Shown in pieces: positions 52,783 through 62,192 of a DNA stretch of 64,000 nt. The notes beneath the pieces were generated by a model. The model had not been told where the DNA came from, did not search any database, and was given only the letters and a program-made list of their open reading frames with translations. The position numbers were made by a program, and so were the translations under genes. The stretch is from Ariolimax columbianus. Taxonomy: Eukaryota > Mollusca > Gastropoda > Stylommatophora > Arionidae. The first letter of the stretch is position 1. Each line of letters opens with the position of its first letter. The DNA lies in contig JAVGWX010000006.1 of assembly GCA_036924085.1 (NCBI GenBank), positions 36,569,533 through 36,633,532 on the forward strand, written 5' to 3'.

Positions 52783-53680
52783 TAAAACAAAAACAACTGT
52801 CGTACGACTTCATTTCCATTGCTGGGGGTAGTCGGTGGTTTTTAGGCTGAGGACTGCATAACGCCTCATCACTGCTGGGATTAGTCGGTGGTTTTTAGGC
52901 TGAGGACTGCATAACGCCTCGTCACTGCTGGGATTAGTCGGTGGGTTTTTAGGCTGAGGACTGCATAACGCCTCGTCACTGCTGGGATTAGTCGGTGGGT
53001 TTTTAGGCTGAGGACTGCATAACGCCTCATCACTGCTGGGGGTAGTCGATTGGTTTTTAGGCTGAGGACTGCATAACGCCTCGTCACTGCTGCGGGTAGT
53101 CGGTGGGTTTTTAGGCGGAGGACTGCAGGCTGCCTCGTCACTGCTGCGGGTAGTCGGTGGGTTTTTAGGCTGAGGACTGCATAACGCCTCATCACTGCTG
53201 GGATTAGTCGGTGGTTTTTAGGCTGAGGACTGCATAACGCCTCGTCACTGCTGCGGGTAGTCGGTGGGTTTTTAGGCGGAGGACTGCAGGCTGCCTCGTC
53301 ACTGCTGCGGGTAGTCGGTGGGTTTTTAGGCTGAGGACTGCATAACGCCTCATCACTGCTGAGATTAGTCGGTGGTTTTTAGGCTGAGGACTGCATAACG
53401 CCTCGTCACTGCTGCGGGTAGTCGGTGGGTTTTTAGGCGGAGGGCTGCAGGCTGCCTCGTCACTGCTGGGGGTAGTCGAAGGATTTTTGGGCTGAGGACT
53501 GCAGGCCGCCTCGTCACAGCTGTCACCATGTCGTTTGTAGGCTATATCTATTTCATCCCTAACAGAAAAACAAAATATGCATTACCGGGGATTCGATCCT
53601 CTGCCTTCCTTGTCCACAGACAGGCATCGAAACCATTCGGCCACGCGCTCCTCGCCGTGACTTTTGCCACTTTTGTATAC
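52783..53680 (-). mobile_element. SINE-I with an expanded central array
   Basis: Left end AACTGTCGTACGACTTCATTTCC, then 13 tandem units, then GTCACCATGTCGTTTGTAGGC and a tRNA-like head on the minus strand (CGTGGCCGAATGGTTTCGATGCC as A-box region, AGGATCGAATCCCC as B box, plus 53583-53650). 36206-36385 is the unexpanded form. Confidence 0.82.
52818..53515. repeat. Thirteen units of 53-54 bp grown inside SINE-I
   Basis: Unit: ACTGCTGGGATTAGTCGGTGG, TTTTTAGGCTGAGGACTG, CATAACGCCTCGTC. Units 6-8 and 9-11 repeat the same series of three variants (GGCTGCC type, CATC type, GGATTAG type), and unit 12 starts it again, so a ~161-bp higher-order unit has formed. Confidence 0.92.
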
Positions 53681-54076
53681 TTTTACAACCACTGCCTTGA
53701 AGTGTAACCCGTTTCTCTTCTTTACCACGTTTCTTAGTTTGTAACATCACTGTTCATTTTGTATCTACCTGCAACATAATCATTAAGGTATGTATCGTCT
53801 GCTTAGTGATACCATAGTTAAGACGTCATTGAGTCTATAAATATGTCTGAATCGAACTCGACCTATTTTCCATAGTCGCAAATGAGGAATGACAAAAGAC
53901 GAGCATTTGAAACTTTTTTTGGGAGGTGTCAGTCCTGCCTAATTATTTATTTCATATATCTCTTGAGGTAAACAACTTTCGTGAACCATGGTTCGAATCC
54001 AGGCTGTTCATTACTTCACTTTCATTTTTGTTGTTCGATATATATTTTTCAAGTGCAGAACAATGTATTTCTATGA
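53681..54076. other. Mostly unassigned; flank shared with 52.7 kb
   Basis: The stretch 54025-54075 (TTCGATATATATTTTTCAAGTGCAG) is also found at 52735-52765 (TTCGTTATATATTTTTCGAGTGCAG), so part of it is another copy of a dispersed repeat next to SINE-I. Confidence 0.5.
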
Positions 54077-54087
54077 TCATTGTCACT

Positions 54088-54438
54088 AACAGGGATCAAG
54101 ATGCTGAGCAGCGCTTGAGCTGCAGCGGTCAGCGACCCATAACTGACTGCTAGCGTCAGGGCCAGCGAACCACAGCTGCCAAGACCCTTCTACACCTCCA
54201 CGCGGTGATCCTGGATAACAGGCTGCAGCATGGCAGACTGGCTAAGGAGAAGGGATCGAAGAGGGAATGCTAACCCAGTACTAAAAAAATGTATTGGACC
54301 GAAAGGTGCAAATATCGCAGCCAAGCTGTAAACTACGACACAACGCATTCCGTTCTCTGGAACTACATTCTGCAACGTAAGCCATTTCATGGTTTAGTAG
54401 CGGGAGATTGAGAACGAACGAAGCCAAGCCAAGCCAAG
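54088..54438 (+). mobile_element. SINE-A with exact 11-bp target duplication
   Basis: TCATTGTCACT at 54077-54087 and 54439-54449. A complete copy with a small internal deletion after GCTAACCC and the CCAAGCCAAG type of tail. Confidence 0.92.
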
Positions 54439-54449
54439 TCATTGTCACT

Positions 54450-55243
54450 CACATAGTTTGTTTATATCGCACTGCCTCGAAGTTTACCCTTTTTCTTTAT
54501 ATCCTTGGGAGTATCGTTTGAGGTAAGCCTGTCCTCCTCGCTGTAGTGTAATGCACGTCATCTCACTATGTTCACAGCTACGGGAATCGCAGTATCGAAC
54601 GCCATTGTTCCGGCTACTTTCACGCAGTATGTTTTTAGGTGAACGGCTGGCACGTGAGATCCAGGCCTTGGTCTATATTTTGCACCTGTTCCCCTCTATC
54701 AGTCAAAGTGTAGCCATTTTTTGAGCCACAGTAACGTAGACCCATACCTTTATTTAATAATGTTTACCGTTACATTACTTTCATCAAAAAACGTAATTAC
54801 AAATCGACGCTACAAGATTTCGATTTCGTCTAGTAAATTCAATATAGGTCATATAGATCGGGTTTATTGTTAAATAGATGTCAGTAGAGCCTGAACGAAG
54901 GTCGGGATAAGGTAAATATAATTAAACAACATCCACGTGTGAACTGGGCGTAAATATTATGTATTCAAAATATGAGTATCTTATTTCCACTCAAACGCCG
55001 ATTTGCGCTCCATTACCACTCATCTATTTATATATATAATATAATATATCTACGCACACAAACATGTATATCTGCACCATATGTTACAATATGTATTTCA
55101 CAAATACTGACAGTTCTGTATTTATGAAAATCCAATTTGATATCAGTTGTGTATCATTGACGCAGGTCTCAATTGGATTAATGCAATCAAAGCCATTCGA
55201 CATTTTCACATTCAGTGTATATGAACTTATTATATACTTACTG
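54450..55243. other. No recognisable feature
   Basis: AT-rich, unassigned. Confidence 0.5.
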
Positions 55244-55615
55244 GGATGAAGATTCTGAGCAGTGCATCAGCTGTAGCCGTCAGTGACGCAAATTTGACTG
55301 CTAGGGTCAGGGCCAGCGAACTAGAGCTGCCAAGACCCTTCTACACCTCCACGCCGTGATCTTGGGTACCAGGCTACAACAGAGCAGACTGGCAAAGTAG
55401 AAGCTATCAAACAGGGAAGGATAACCCGAATCCCAAAAAAGACTGCTGAAGTCAGATGTGTCGGACCGAAAGGTCAAAATTTCGCAATCAAACTGTAAAC
55501 TACGACAACGCATTTCGTTCTCCGGACATCACTTCCATTTGTTAAACCCTTTGCAGGGCTTGATATGGGGAGTTTGAGAACGACCGATGAAAACGAAGAA
55601 GAAAAAGAAGAAGAA
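55244..55615 (+). mobile_element. SINE-A, diverged full-length copy
   Basis: All blocks present with many changes; tail GAAGAAGAAAAAGAAGAAG. The possible target duplication ACTTACT is short and uncertain. Confidence 0.82.
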
Positions 55616-55954
55616 CAAGAACTTACTTATTGACCCTTTCCTCAATGGCGATGACACCACAACGGGTACCAACTTCGTATCTAACCATCTCTGTCCTGGA
55701 CTATGGAAGTGCTATAGGTAATAAACTTGTTTTCTGATTTATCGTGGATGCTGTATTAAAGTGCACATGAGTTTGATCAAATGTTGTTTTGCGACAGACT
55801 GGTCAATAAGGTGGGGAATCGACATGATCTCTGTAGTGGTGAGAGACACGCCAATGAAACCACGTAAGTCCGAAGAATGGATAGGATATTACCATTGCAA
55901 AAAAGAAAACTATATTAATTAACAAAGTTTACTCAGAATTTACTCTACAGGTTA

Positions 55955-56044
55955 AAAAATAGACTGTTCAATAATGGAACAGGTAAAAATAGACTGTTCA
56001 ATAATGGAACAGGTAAAGATAGATTGTTCAATAATGGAACACGT
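55955..56044. repeat. Three tandem copies of 30 bp
   Basis: The unit is AAAAATAGACTGTTCAATAA then TGGAACAGGT, three times; the third has two changes. Confidence 0.92.
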
Positions 56045-56084
56045 AAAGAGCTTCTCATATCTTAGTCTTCTTAGTCTAAGTTGA

Positions 56085-56335
56085 CCTGTACTTCTGCAGG
56101 GGAGGATGCCCCTGTGCAGGTCCCAGCGTTGTCGTCGTGAGCTGGATGTAGCCGGGATGAGGATTTCCTGCTTAGCGGGCTAGGCTCGAGCAGGATATTA
56201 CTACATTGTGTTAGGACAAGTTCCGCAGAGGGTGGTTAACCGATATGCAAGTCCATCTTAATAGACTCAAACACTAGAGCAAAGTAGACCCACAGCCGGT
56301 TAGGCACCATTTATGCTGCTTTTAACAAACCACCT
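56085..56335 (-). mobile_element. SINE-E, 3' part
   Basis: Reverse match to 43085-43330 with blocks CCCCTGTGCAGGTCCCAGC, CCTGCTTAGCG, GGCTCGAGCAG, ATAGACTCAAACACTAGA, GTAGACCCACAGCCGGTTAGG. The head is not included. Confidence 0.75.
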
Positions 56336-56800
56336 AACTGGCAAAAGATGGCAGCAAAAAGGCACAATTTAATCATCGAGTACCAAACAGAGAAATCAAG
56401 AACATCATCAGAAATCAGTATATAAACCAATGGAGAGAAGACAGAAACATAAGCAGTACACCAGACCCAATTCACCAACTCAAAATAAATCAACAAACTA
56501 CCTTATTTCGTATGAGAAATGGACACTGCAGACTACTAGAACATCTATACCGACTGAAGATCTCACACACCGATGAGTGCCCATGTGGAACAGGAGGCCA
56601 GAATCATTAGCATATTCTACAAGAATGCCCAATCTATAGAGAAATTAGATTCCAGACCTTCCCAGATTGTGCACAGCTGAGTCAAAAGCTGTGGGGCAGC
56701 CGCTCCGACCTGGTGAAGACTACAGACTTCATCATGGCAACTGGTCTGCAGATATAGCTTGACCAAAAGATCCTGAACGCAAAGAAGAAAAAAGTCGTCG
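56336..56800 (+). pseudogene. I-clade-like LINE 3' end, second subfamily
   Basis: Plus frame reads NIIRNQYINQWREDRN, PIHQLKINQQTTLFRMRNGHCRLLEHLYRLKISHTDECPCGTG, then HILQECPIYREIRFQ. Same architecture as the 8.6-kb family tail (RxGH-RL...L-KI...DECPCGTG...LQ-CP-Y) but different wording. It ends near AAAGAAGAAAAAAG. Confidence 0.75.
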
Positions 56801-57007
56801 TCTCTTACGATATGATCTCTGTGGGGCAGTGGTGCTATTCTTGTCTGTATCATACACAAAGACCCCGACAGATAACTCTCATTCGAAATATAATAACGGG
56901 AAATGGCAGACACGAATTGGAAACCAAAACGATAACATTGATAGCTAAATTTGTTTTCACAAACAAGAGTCATATATTGATATCCAAGCAAGTCACACAG
57001 TTAAGTC

Positions 57008-57605
57008 GCATGTCCTTTTACAGAATGTAGCTTCTTACAACCGCCACCTATTTGGCTGTCATAAGTTTCTTGGCAAGTGTGAAGTACGTTAGGTTTCCAT
57101 TACTTTCCGTACGTGGTATTGTATACTCGTCTTCACTGTGTGGCGTAGAAACAATGGAATATTAGAAAAGTAAGTAGCATGTCCAGGTGCAGAAGTTCGC
57201 CTCTTTCAACTGCCAACCTATTTGACTGTTATCAATTTCTTGGCAGGTGTGCATTACAATGGTCGCCATTACTTTCCGTACTCGTAGGAGTGTTCGCACA
57301 GAACCCAAAATAAATCCGTGTCTGTCAACATGAACACGGCGGAATTTGAAACCGAGTGCATGTCCATTGTGAAACGGGTGACGCGGCGTGACCTTGACCG
57401 TTCAGTCCCTTTCACAAGTCACAGAGCACCCGATTCGAATTCCGTCGTGTCCAGTTTGGCAGAAACTGTGTTTTTCCCCCAGTGCGATCGCTCGTCCGCG
57501 TACAGAAAGTAATGGCAACCTACCGTACCACACACCTGCCAAGATAATTATAACATGCAAATAGGTTGTCGGTTTTAAGATGCGACGTTATGTAAAGGAC
57601 ATGCA
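57008..57605. mobile_element. Element with long inverted ends, left end duplicated
   Basis: Left ends at 57008 and again at 57178 (GCATGTCC..., CACCTATTTGGCTGTCATAA / CAACCTATTTGACTGTTATC, TCTTGGCA-GTGTG, CCATTACTTTCCGTAC) are matched in reverse by the right end at about 57490-57605 (GTACAGAAAGTAATGGCAACC, CACCTGCCAAGATAATTATAAC, AGGACATGC). About 110 bp of inverted similarity. The internal ~200 bp shows no transposase. A fragment lies at 35990-36195. Confidence 0.75.
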
Positions 57606-58192
57606 GCACTAAAAAGCCAGAAAAATACTGAACTCAATGATTTAAGAGCAGTACTCTGTCAACTATGTCAGCAGTCCGCACCAAAAATGGTCGTGGTGCA
57701 GTGGGTTCCATCCCACTGCAACATCCAAGGCAAAGGGGAGGCAGACAGACTGGCAAAAGAAGGTGCAAAACTACCACAACCAGATACTAGTATGACATAC
57801 GAAGAGTCAAAACGGCTTATTAGAGCTAGATACATGACCAAATGGGAAACCGAACATACTGGCTACACAAAAAACGATGCCTATTACCAGTTGAACAGAA
57901 GAGAGCAGGTCGTGGTCTTCAGAATTCGCACTGGCCACAATAGACTGAGGTACCACCTATTCAACAAATTGAAGATAGGCGGCACTGACGAATGCCCGTG
58001 TGGTACCGGGAAAATGACCGCTGAGCATTTGCTGCAAAACTGCCCGACATACGAGGATCAGAGAGAGCAGATGTGGCCATCACCAGTGGCAACACTAGAC
58101 AAGCTCTATGGCAGTGTCGACAGCCTCAGGATGACCGCTGCTTTTTTCGAACAAATAATGGTTGCTGTCTGACAGCGTACGATGAAGAAGAA
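57604..58192 (+). mobile_element. I-clade LINE 3' end, exact 12-bp target duplication
   Basis: GTAAAGGACATG at 57592-57603 and 58193-58204. The longest of the truncated copies: it begins before the last RNase H block (SQKNTELNDLRAVLCQLCQQS in the upstream frame). Confidence 0.93.
57687..58172 (+). pseudogene. RNase H end and zinc-knuckle tail of I-clade LINE
   Basis: Open for 161 residues without a break: VVQWVPSHCNIQGKGEADRLAKEG (RNase H, AD kept), YYQLNRREQVVVFRIRTGHNRLRYHLFNKLKIGG, DECPCGTGKMTAEHLLQNCPTYEDQREQ, AAFFEQ. It is the best source for the family's C-terminus, although it lacks everything upstream and is not a functional gene. Confidence 0.85.
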
Positions 58193-58329
58193 GTAAAGGA
58201 CATGTTACTTACTTGTACTTACTTATTGAAGAGGGAAATTGATGCCTTTGTAATGTTTATATATAGAAAATGGAACACATCTTCTGGAAAGAAGAGAAAA
58301 AAACACAATAAGGTCTTAGAGAAATTAGG

Positions 58330-58600
58330 GGTGCAAAAAAGAATTGATAAACGAAAATAGAGTCCGACAGATATGATATTTTGGACACATTGAACAAAAA
58401 TACCTTGCTGAAAGTAATGCTGGATGGAAGGGTGGAGGGCAAAGGTACCAGAGATAAACAACGCTGTATGTGGGGGCATATGTGGGAGCATAATATCAAC
58501 ATATGGAAAGAGAAAAGTCTGACAGAGATAGGGGACGTTGGAGAAATATTTGCAGACGCCCGTCGATGTAGAGATGACAAATGAACTGCTGTCATACAAA
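58330..58600 (+). pseudogene. LINE ORF2 C-terminal end, diverged
   Basis: Frames read IRQIRYFGHI-like, then TLLKVMLDGRVEGKGTRDKQRCMWGHMW. This has the shape of a YFGHI...GKRGRGRQRRKW tail. It runs into an ACAAACTGTT-type repeat. Confidence 0.5.
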
Positions 58601-58815
58601 CTGTTAAACTAACTGTTGCACAAAACTGTTATACAAACTGTTATACAAACTGTTTTATAAGCTTTTACACAAACGTTTTTAAACAAACTTATTTAAATTG
58701 TTCCACAAACTGTTACACAAACTATTTTATAAACTGTTGTACAAACTTATATAAATTGCTGCACAAACTGTCATACAAAATGTTATACAAACTGTTATAC
58801 AAATTGTTGCTTATT
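58596..58815. repeat. Irregular tandem repeat (ATACAAACTGTT type, ~13 bp)
   Basis: About 16 imperfect units, some changed to ACAAACTTATATAAATTG. Confidence 0.85.
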
Positions 58816-58857
58816 ATTTGTTGTTTTCGAAGCTGAGCTTTATAATCTTGACTAATT

Positions 58858-59168
58858 TTCTCTGGTAACTTCTCTTTGGTAACTTCTCTGTGGTAACTTC
58901 TCTGAAAACTCTTCTCTGGTAACTTCTCTGTGGAAATTCTCTGGTAAATTCAATGGTAAGTTCTCTGCGGTAACTTCTCTGGTAACTTCTCTCTGGTAAC
59001 TTCTCTCTGGTAACTTCTCAGGTAACTTCCCTGTGGTAACTTCTCTGGTAACTTTTCTGTGGTAACTTCTCTGGTAACTTCTATGTGGTAACTTCTCTGG
59101 TATCTTCTCTCTGGTAACTTCTCTGGTATCTTCTCTCTGGTAACTTCTCTGGTAACTTATCTGGTAAT
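58858..59168. repeat. Irregular tandem repeat (GGTAACTTCTCT type, 12-15 bp)
   Basis: More than 20 imperfect units; alternation of TCTCTGGTAAC and TCTCTGTGGTAAC gives mixed spacings. Confidence 0.9.
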
Positions 59169-59170
59169 GG

Positions 59171-59585
59171 CTTGCATTGCCAGCGCGTACTGAATTAGTA
59201 GAACCTGAGTCCATCTTCGTTGTATTGAAATATAAAATGTCTCAGTAGCCTCACCACTACGCGGATCCCAGTGTCAGTCCCCAACTTCGTTGGCCAAAAT
59301 GATGTAACATAATGTTTCCAGCTGGGCAGTGAGAACGCAAGATGTTGATACATGTATTTCCCTTAACACAAACCACGTTGCACCGAACAAATTAATATAT
59401 AAACTGCCATTGCAAAAACGTCATTCGAGCTGAGGTATGGGATCTATGTGAACGTTTAATGAATTTAGTGGATCTGAACTTCAGAAAGAGAGAAAACGTA
59501 ACAAGAAGAAGATTTGTTTCGTTGCAGCGATATGCGATGTCAGTTTTCATGAATTCATCTTTTTGTTTTGTGTCTTTGTTCTTGA
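59171..59585. other. No recognisable feature
   Basis: Unassigned. Confidence 0.45.
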
Positions 59586-59589
59586 TTTC

Positions 59590-59705
59590 TTTTTCTTCTT
59601 CTTCATCGTACGCTGTTTACAGCGATATTTACGTTGCACTGTTTTATTTTGTTAAGCCTGTGGCTCAGTGCATCCGATTTCAACAGGCGTTTATGTAGGG
59701 ATGCC
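59590..59705 (-). mobile_element. SINE-B-like fragment
   Basis: ACGTTGCACTGTTTTATTTTG, CTCAGTGCATCCGATTTC, TTTATGTAGGG resemble the middle of SINE-B on the minus strand, preceded by a CTT-rich stretch. No head. Confidence 0.45.
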
Positions 59706-60009
59706 CTCCTTAGCCTTTGGCTGTTCCCAGCCTATCTGCAAGGCAGCAGTTGTTTTTGGTCAGAGTTGTCTCTCTTAGGGAAGTTGTCTTGCAGGACTAA
59801 CGAGTCTTCCCCACTTGTGTCTATAGGGTTTGGCAATGATATGATATGATGGACTATGTACTAGTTTGTACTATCCCAGAAGAGAGGCAGTACAGTGTGA
59901 CTGTGTCCCAGGATCGTCACGTCCTGCCAGAAACGTAGCATATGCATGGGAGTGAGGTATCTCTTTGCTCCCTTTATTTTCTCGGCTCATCTGCAGTGAT
60001 GGCACGCCT
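59706..60009. other. No recognisable feature
   Basis: Unassigned. Confidence 0.45.
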
Positions 60010-60531
60010 AGCATTCCCCGCCACCTGGGACGTTGTCACAATAGGGCAGGGGTGCAATGTCCGCTGGACTGCATCTCTTCTGCGTCCATTGGGAAGGCTG
60101 ATAGCAGACAGAGGTAAAGAGCGAGGCAGGAGTGCATTTGGCCAGGTGCATTTCTGCGGCTCGACCGGGCCGGGCTGAGACGCGAGCCCCAGGTCCCAAC
60201 CATATCGTGGCCTCCCATCACAGCAGTGCTGAGATTTAGGGCGGTATTCTGGCTTAGAGGCGTTCGGCCGTAGTCCCTCAGGTGGTAGCTTCGCACCATT
60301 GGCTAATCAGCCAAGCACGTGGACCAAATGTCAGCGACCTGTGATTCCTCTCGAAGGAGTGCATTTAACCAGGGGACAAGACTGGTAATGGCACGGAGAT
60401 GTTGTTCGCCTGGTGTGCGGACATATCTCATGATCAAGGGTTGCGTCTCAACAGTTCGCAGTGAGGTGGCTGCTCTACAGCTTACAACACCCCGACCGAG
60501 AACTAAGTCTTCTACTAGTGTGTTCTCGATG
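60010..60531 (-). rRNA. 28S rRNA-like fragment, rearranged
   Basis: Minus strand, 60531 downward: GGTCGGGGTGTTGTAAGC, GTAGAGCAGCCACCTCACTGCGA and GACGCAACCCTTGATCA resemble the extreme 3' end of large-subunit rRNA. Further on come TTCGAGAGGAATCACAGG (sarcin-ricin loop-like), GACATTTGGTCCACGTGCTTGGCTGA, CCAATGGTGCGAAGCTACC and GAACGCCTCTAAGCCAGAATACCGCCC, which normally lie upstream of that 3' end. The order is thus 3'-end piece first, then the loop region. Conserved bases are changed, so it is a pseudo-copy, not a working rRNA. Confidence 0.6.
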
Positions 60532-60893
60532 TGACTTGGCTTGGCTTTGTTCGTTCTCAATCTCCCGCTACCAAACCCTAAAAGGGTTTAAGTAGCAGAA
60601 TGTAGTCTAGAGACCGGAATGCGTTGTATCGTAGTTTACAGCTTGGCTGCGATATATTCACTTTTCGGTCCAACACATCCGACTTCAGCAAGCATTTTTG
60701 TAGTACCGGGTTAGCATTCCCTCTTCGAACCCTTCTCCTTTGCCAGTCTGCTCTGTTGCATCCTGTTATCTAGGATGACCGCATGGAGGTGTGGAAGGGT
60801 CTTCGCAGCTGTAGTTCGCTGGTTCTGACGCTTGCAGTCAGCTATGGGTCGCTGACCCCTGCAGCTCGTGCGCTGCTCAGCGTCTTGATCGAT
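60532..60893 (-). mobile_element. SINE-A next to the rRNA-like piece
   Basis: Complete copy, CCAAG-type tail on the left (GACTTGGCTTGGC), head on the right (GCTGCTCAGCGTCTTGATC). No clear target duplication. Confidence 0.85.
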
Positions 60894-60966
60894 CAAATGT
60901 GTGATGTTCATAAAAACTAAAAATATTTGCCACTGATGGTAATTTCCATGGTCATCTGTAACTACA

Positions 60967-61188
60967 GTAAAGCGTTCGTCTATCAAGGGTGGGGCTATAG
61001 TAGAGGTGTAAAGCGTTCGTCTATCAAGGGTGGGGCTACAGTAGAGGTGTAAAGCGTTCGTCTATCAAGGGTGGGGTTACAGTGGAGATGTAAGGCACTC
61101 GTCTTTGATGGGTTGAGCTATAGAAGAGATGTAAGACATCGTCCTTAAAGGATTTCGCTATATTAAAGAGGTAAGGCTCTCGTCTGAA
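60967..61188. repeat. Tandem repeat of ~41 bp, five units, graded decay
   Basis: Unit GTAAAGCGTTCGTCTATCAA, GGGTGGGGCTACAGTAGAGGT. The first three units are nearly identical and the last two progressively diverged. GGGGCTATAGTAGAGGTGTAA and GGCACTCGTCT resemble the SINE-D head (GTCGCTGTAGTAAAGAGGTTAAGGCACTCGTCT), so it may have come from one. Confidence 0.8.
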
Positions 61189-61731
61189 TCGTTTATGTAT
61201 ATCAAGAACAAAATTGGTCCCAAAATTGGTCAGTGCGGCACTCCACTTTTTAACCCACACTACTCAACAGTTCTCCTTATCTATGCCCAATTTCTTCCTT
61301 CTGTCCGTTAACTAATTTTCAATCCATTTGGTATAGGGCACGGCGTGGGCTAGTGGTTAGATGACACGGCTCACAACCACAAGATGCTGGGTTCGATCCC
61401 CATCACAGCACCGGCCGTTACCACGGGGAAGCAAACCCTTCGAAAATGCAGGAGGAAGCAGACTCTTACATAAAATGTATGATGAAGTCGGATGCACTGG
61501 GCCGACAGGAACCCAATAAAAACCACAGTGCAACGCACACCGCCTTGGGGAATAGAGAAATAAGGCGAACGCAAAAAAATAAAAATCCCTTTGGCAACTT
61601 TGCCACCCATTCCATGTGATTTGTAACCTCCTAAACAATCATTGATAAAATTTTCTATCAAAAGCTTTAACAAAATCGAGGTAAATTACACCCACTGGCT
61701 CTCTTGCATACCATATTAGTAACCTCCTCCA
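61186..61731 (-). mobile_element. CR1-like LINE RT fragment split by SINE-B
   Basis: Left part 61186-61331 (TATGTATATCAAGAACAAAATTGG, TTAACTAATTTTCAATCCATTTGG) and right part 61584-61731 (AATCCCTTTGGCAAC, AAAGCTTTAACAAAATCGAGGTAAATTAC, AGTAACCTCCTCCATG) match 6340-6620 of the main CR1-like copy on the same strand. This is the RT palm around motifs A and B. Confidence 0.85.
61332..61583 (+). mobile_element. SINE-B with 11-bp target duplication, antisense in a LINE
   Basis: AATCCATTTGG (61321-61331) and AATCCCTTTGG (61584-61594) match 10 of 11. Head GGCGTGGGCTAGTGGTTAGATGAC (A box), GGGTTCGATCCCCATC (B box), end AATAAGGCGAACGCAAAAAAATAAA. Confidence 0.93.
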
Positions 61732-61811
61732 TGGAAAGGAAGAAGAGGCAGCAGAGAGAGGAAATATGAGAGATCTCTACTCATTAACAAAGAAATTGGC
61801 AAATAAATATT

Positions 61812-62175
61812 TCAGGTCAGGTCACCCCGTAACCAGTGATGTCGTTGGGGCACACATGAAGACATTCTCACTACAACCCCATGCCACCCTTCTCTGTTAG
61901 CGGACGCTGCCTGTGCCTCTTCTGGTCGGAGATTGGACCATTCTTTTATGTTGTCCTCCCACCTCTTTTTGGGACGGCCTCTTCGTCGTCTGTCTTGTAC
62001 CTTTCCGTGCAGGGTCGTATTTGCAAGACCATTTGATCTCGATATGTGACCGTTCCAAGCGAGTTTCCTTCTTTTGACAGATGCCAAGAGGTATTTAAAA
62101 GGCCCTATTACTCTTGTAATTCTATCTCGTATTCCCTCATTTGTAACTCGATCTTTGTACGTAACGTATAATATA
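61812..62175 (-). mobile_element. LINE 3' end with CCTGA-type tail
   Basis: Minus frame reads KRRKLAWNGHISRSNGLANTTLHGKVQDRRRRGRPKKRWEDNIKEWSNLRPEEAQA, the fullest version of this family's tail here, followed by a short 3' end and TGACCTGACCTGAA. Copies: 21151 (plus) and 26987 (minus). Confidence 0.82.
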
Positions 62176-62192
62176 TATATACACAGACAGAC

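Noticed and set aside
55237..55630. Target duplication of the SINE-A at 55244
   Set aside because: Only ACTTACT is shared, in a stretch with several ACTTA-like strings.
58852..59214. 120-residue frame rich in EKLPERSYQREVTRE-like text
   Set aside because: It is a translation of the GGTAACTTCTCT repeat.
60036..60560. Overlapping minus-strand frames of 85-87 residues
   Set aside because: They overlie the 28S rRNA-like segment; frames in rRNA are a common source of false proteins.
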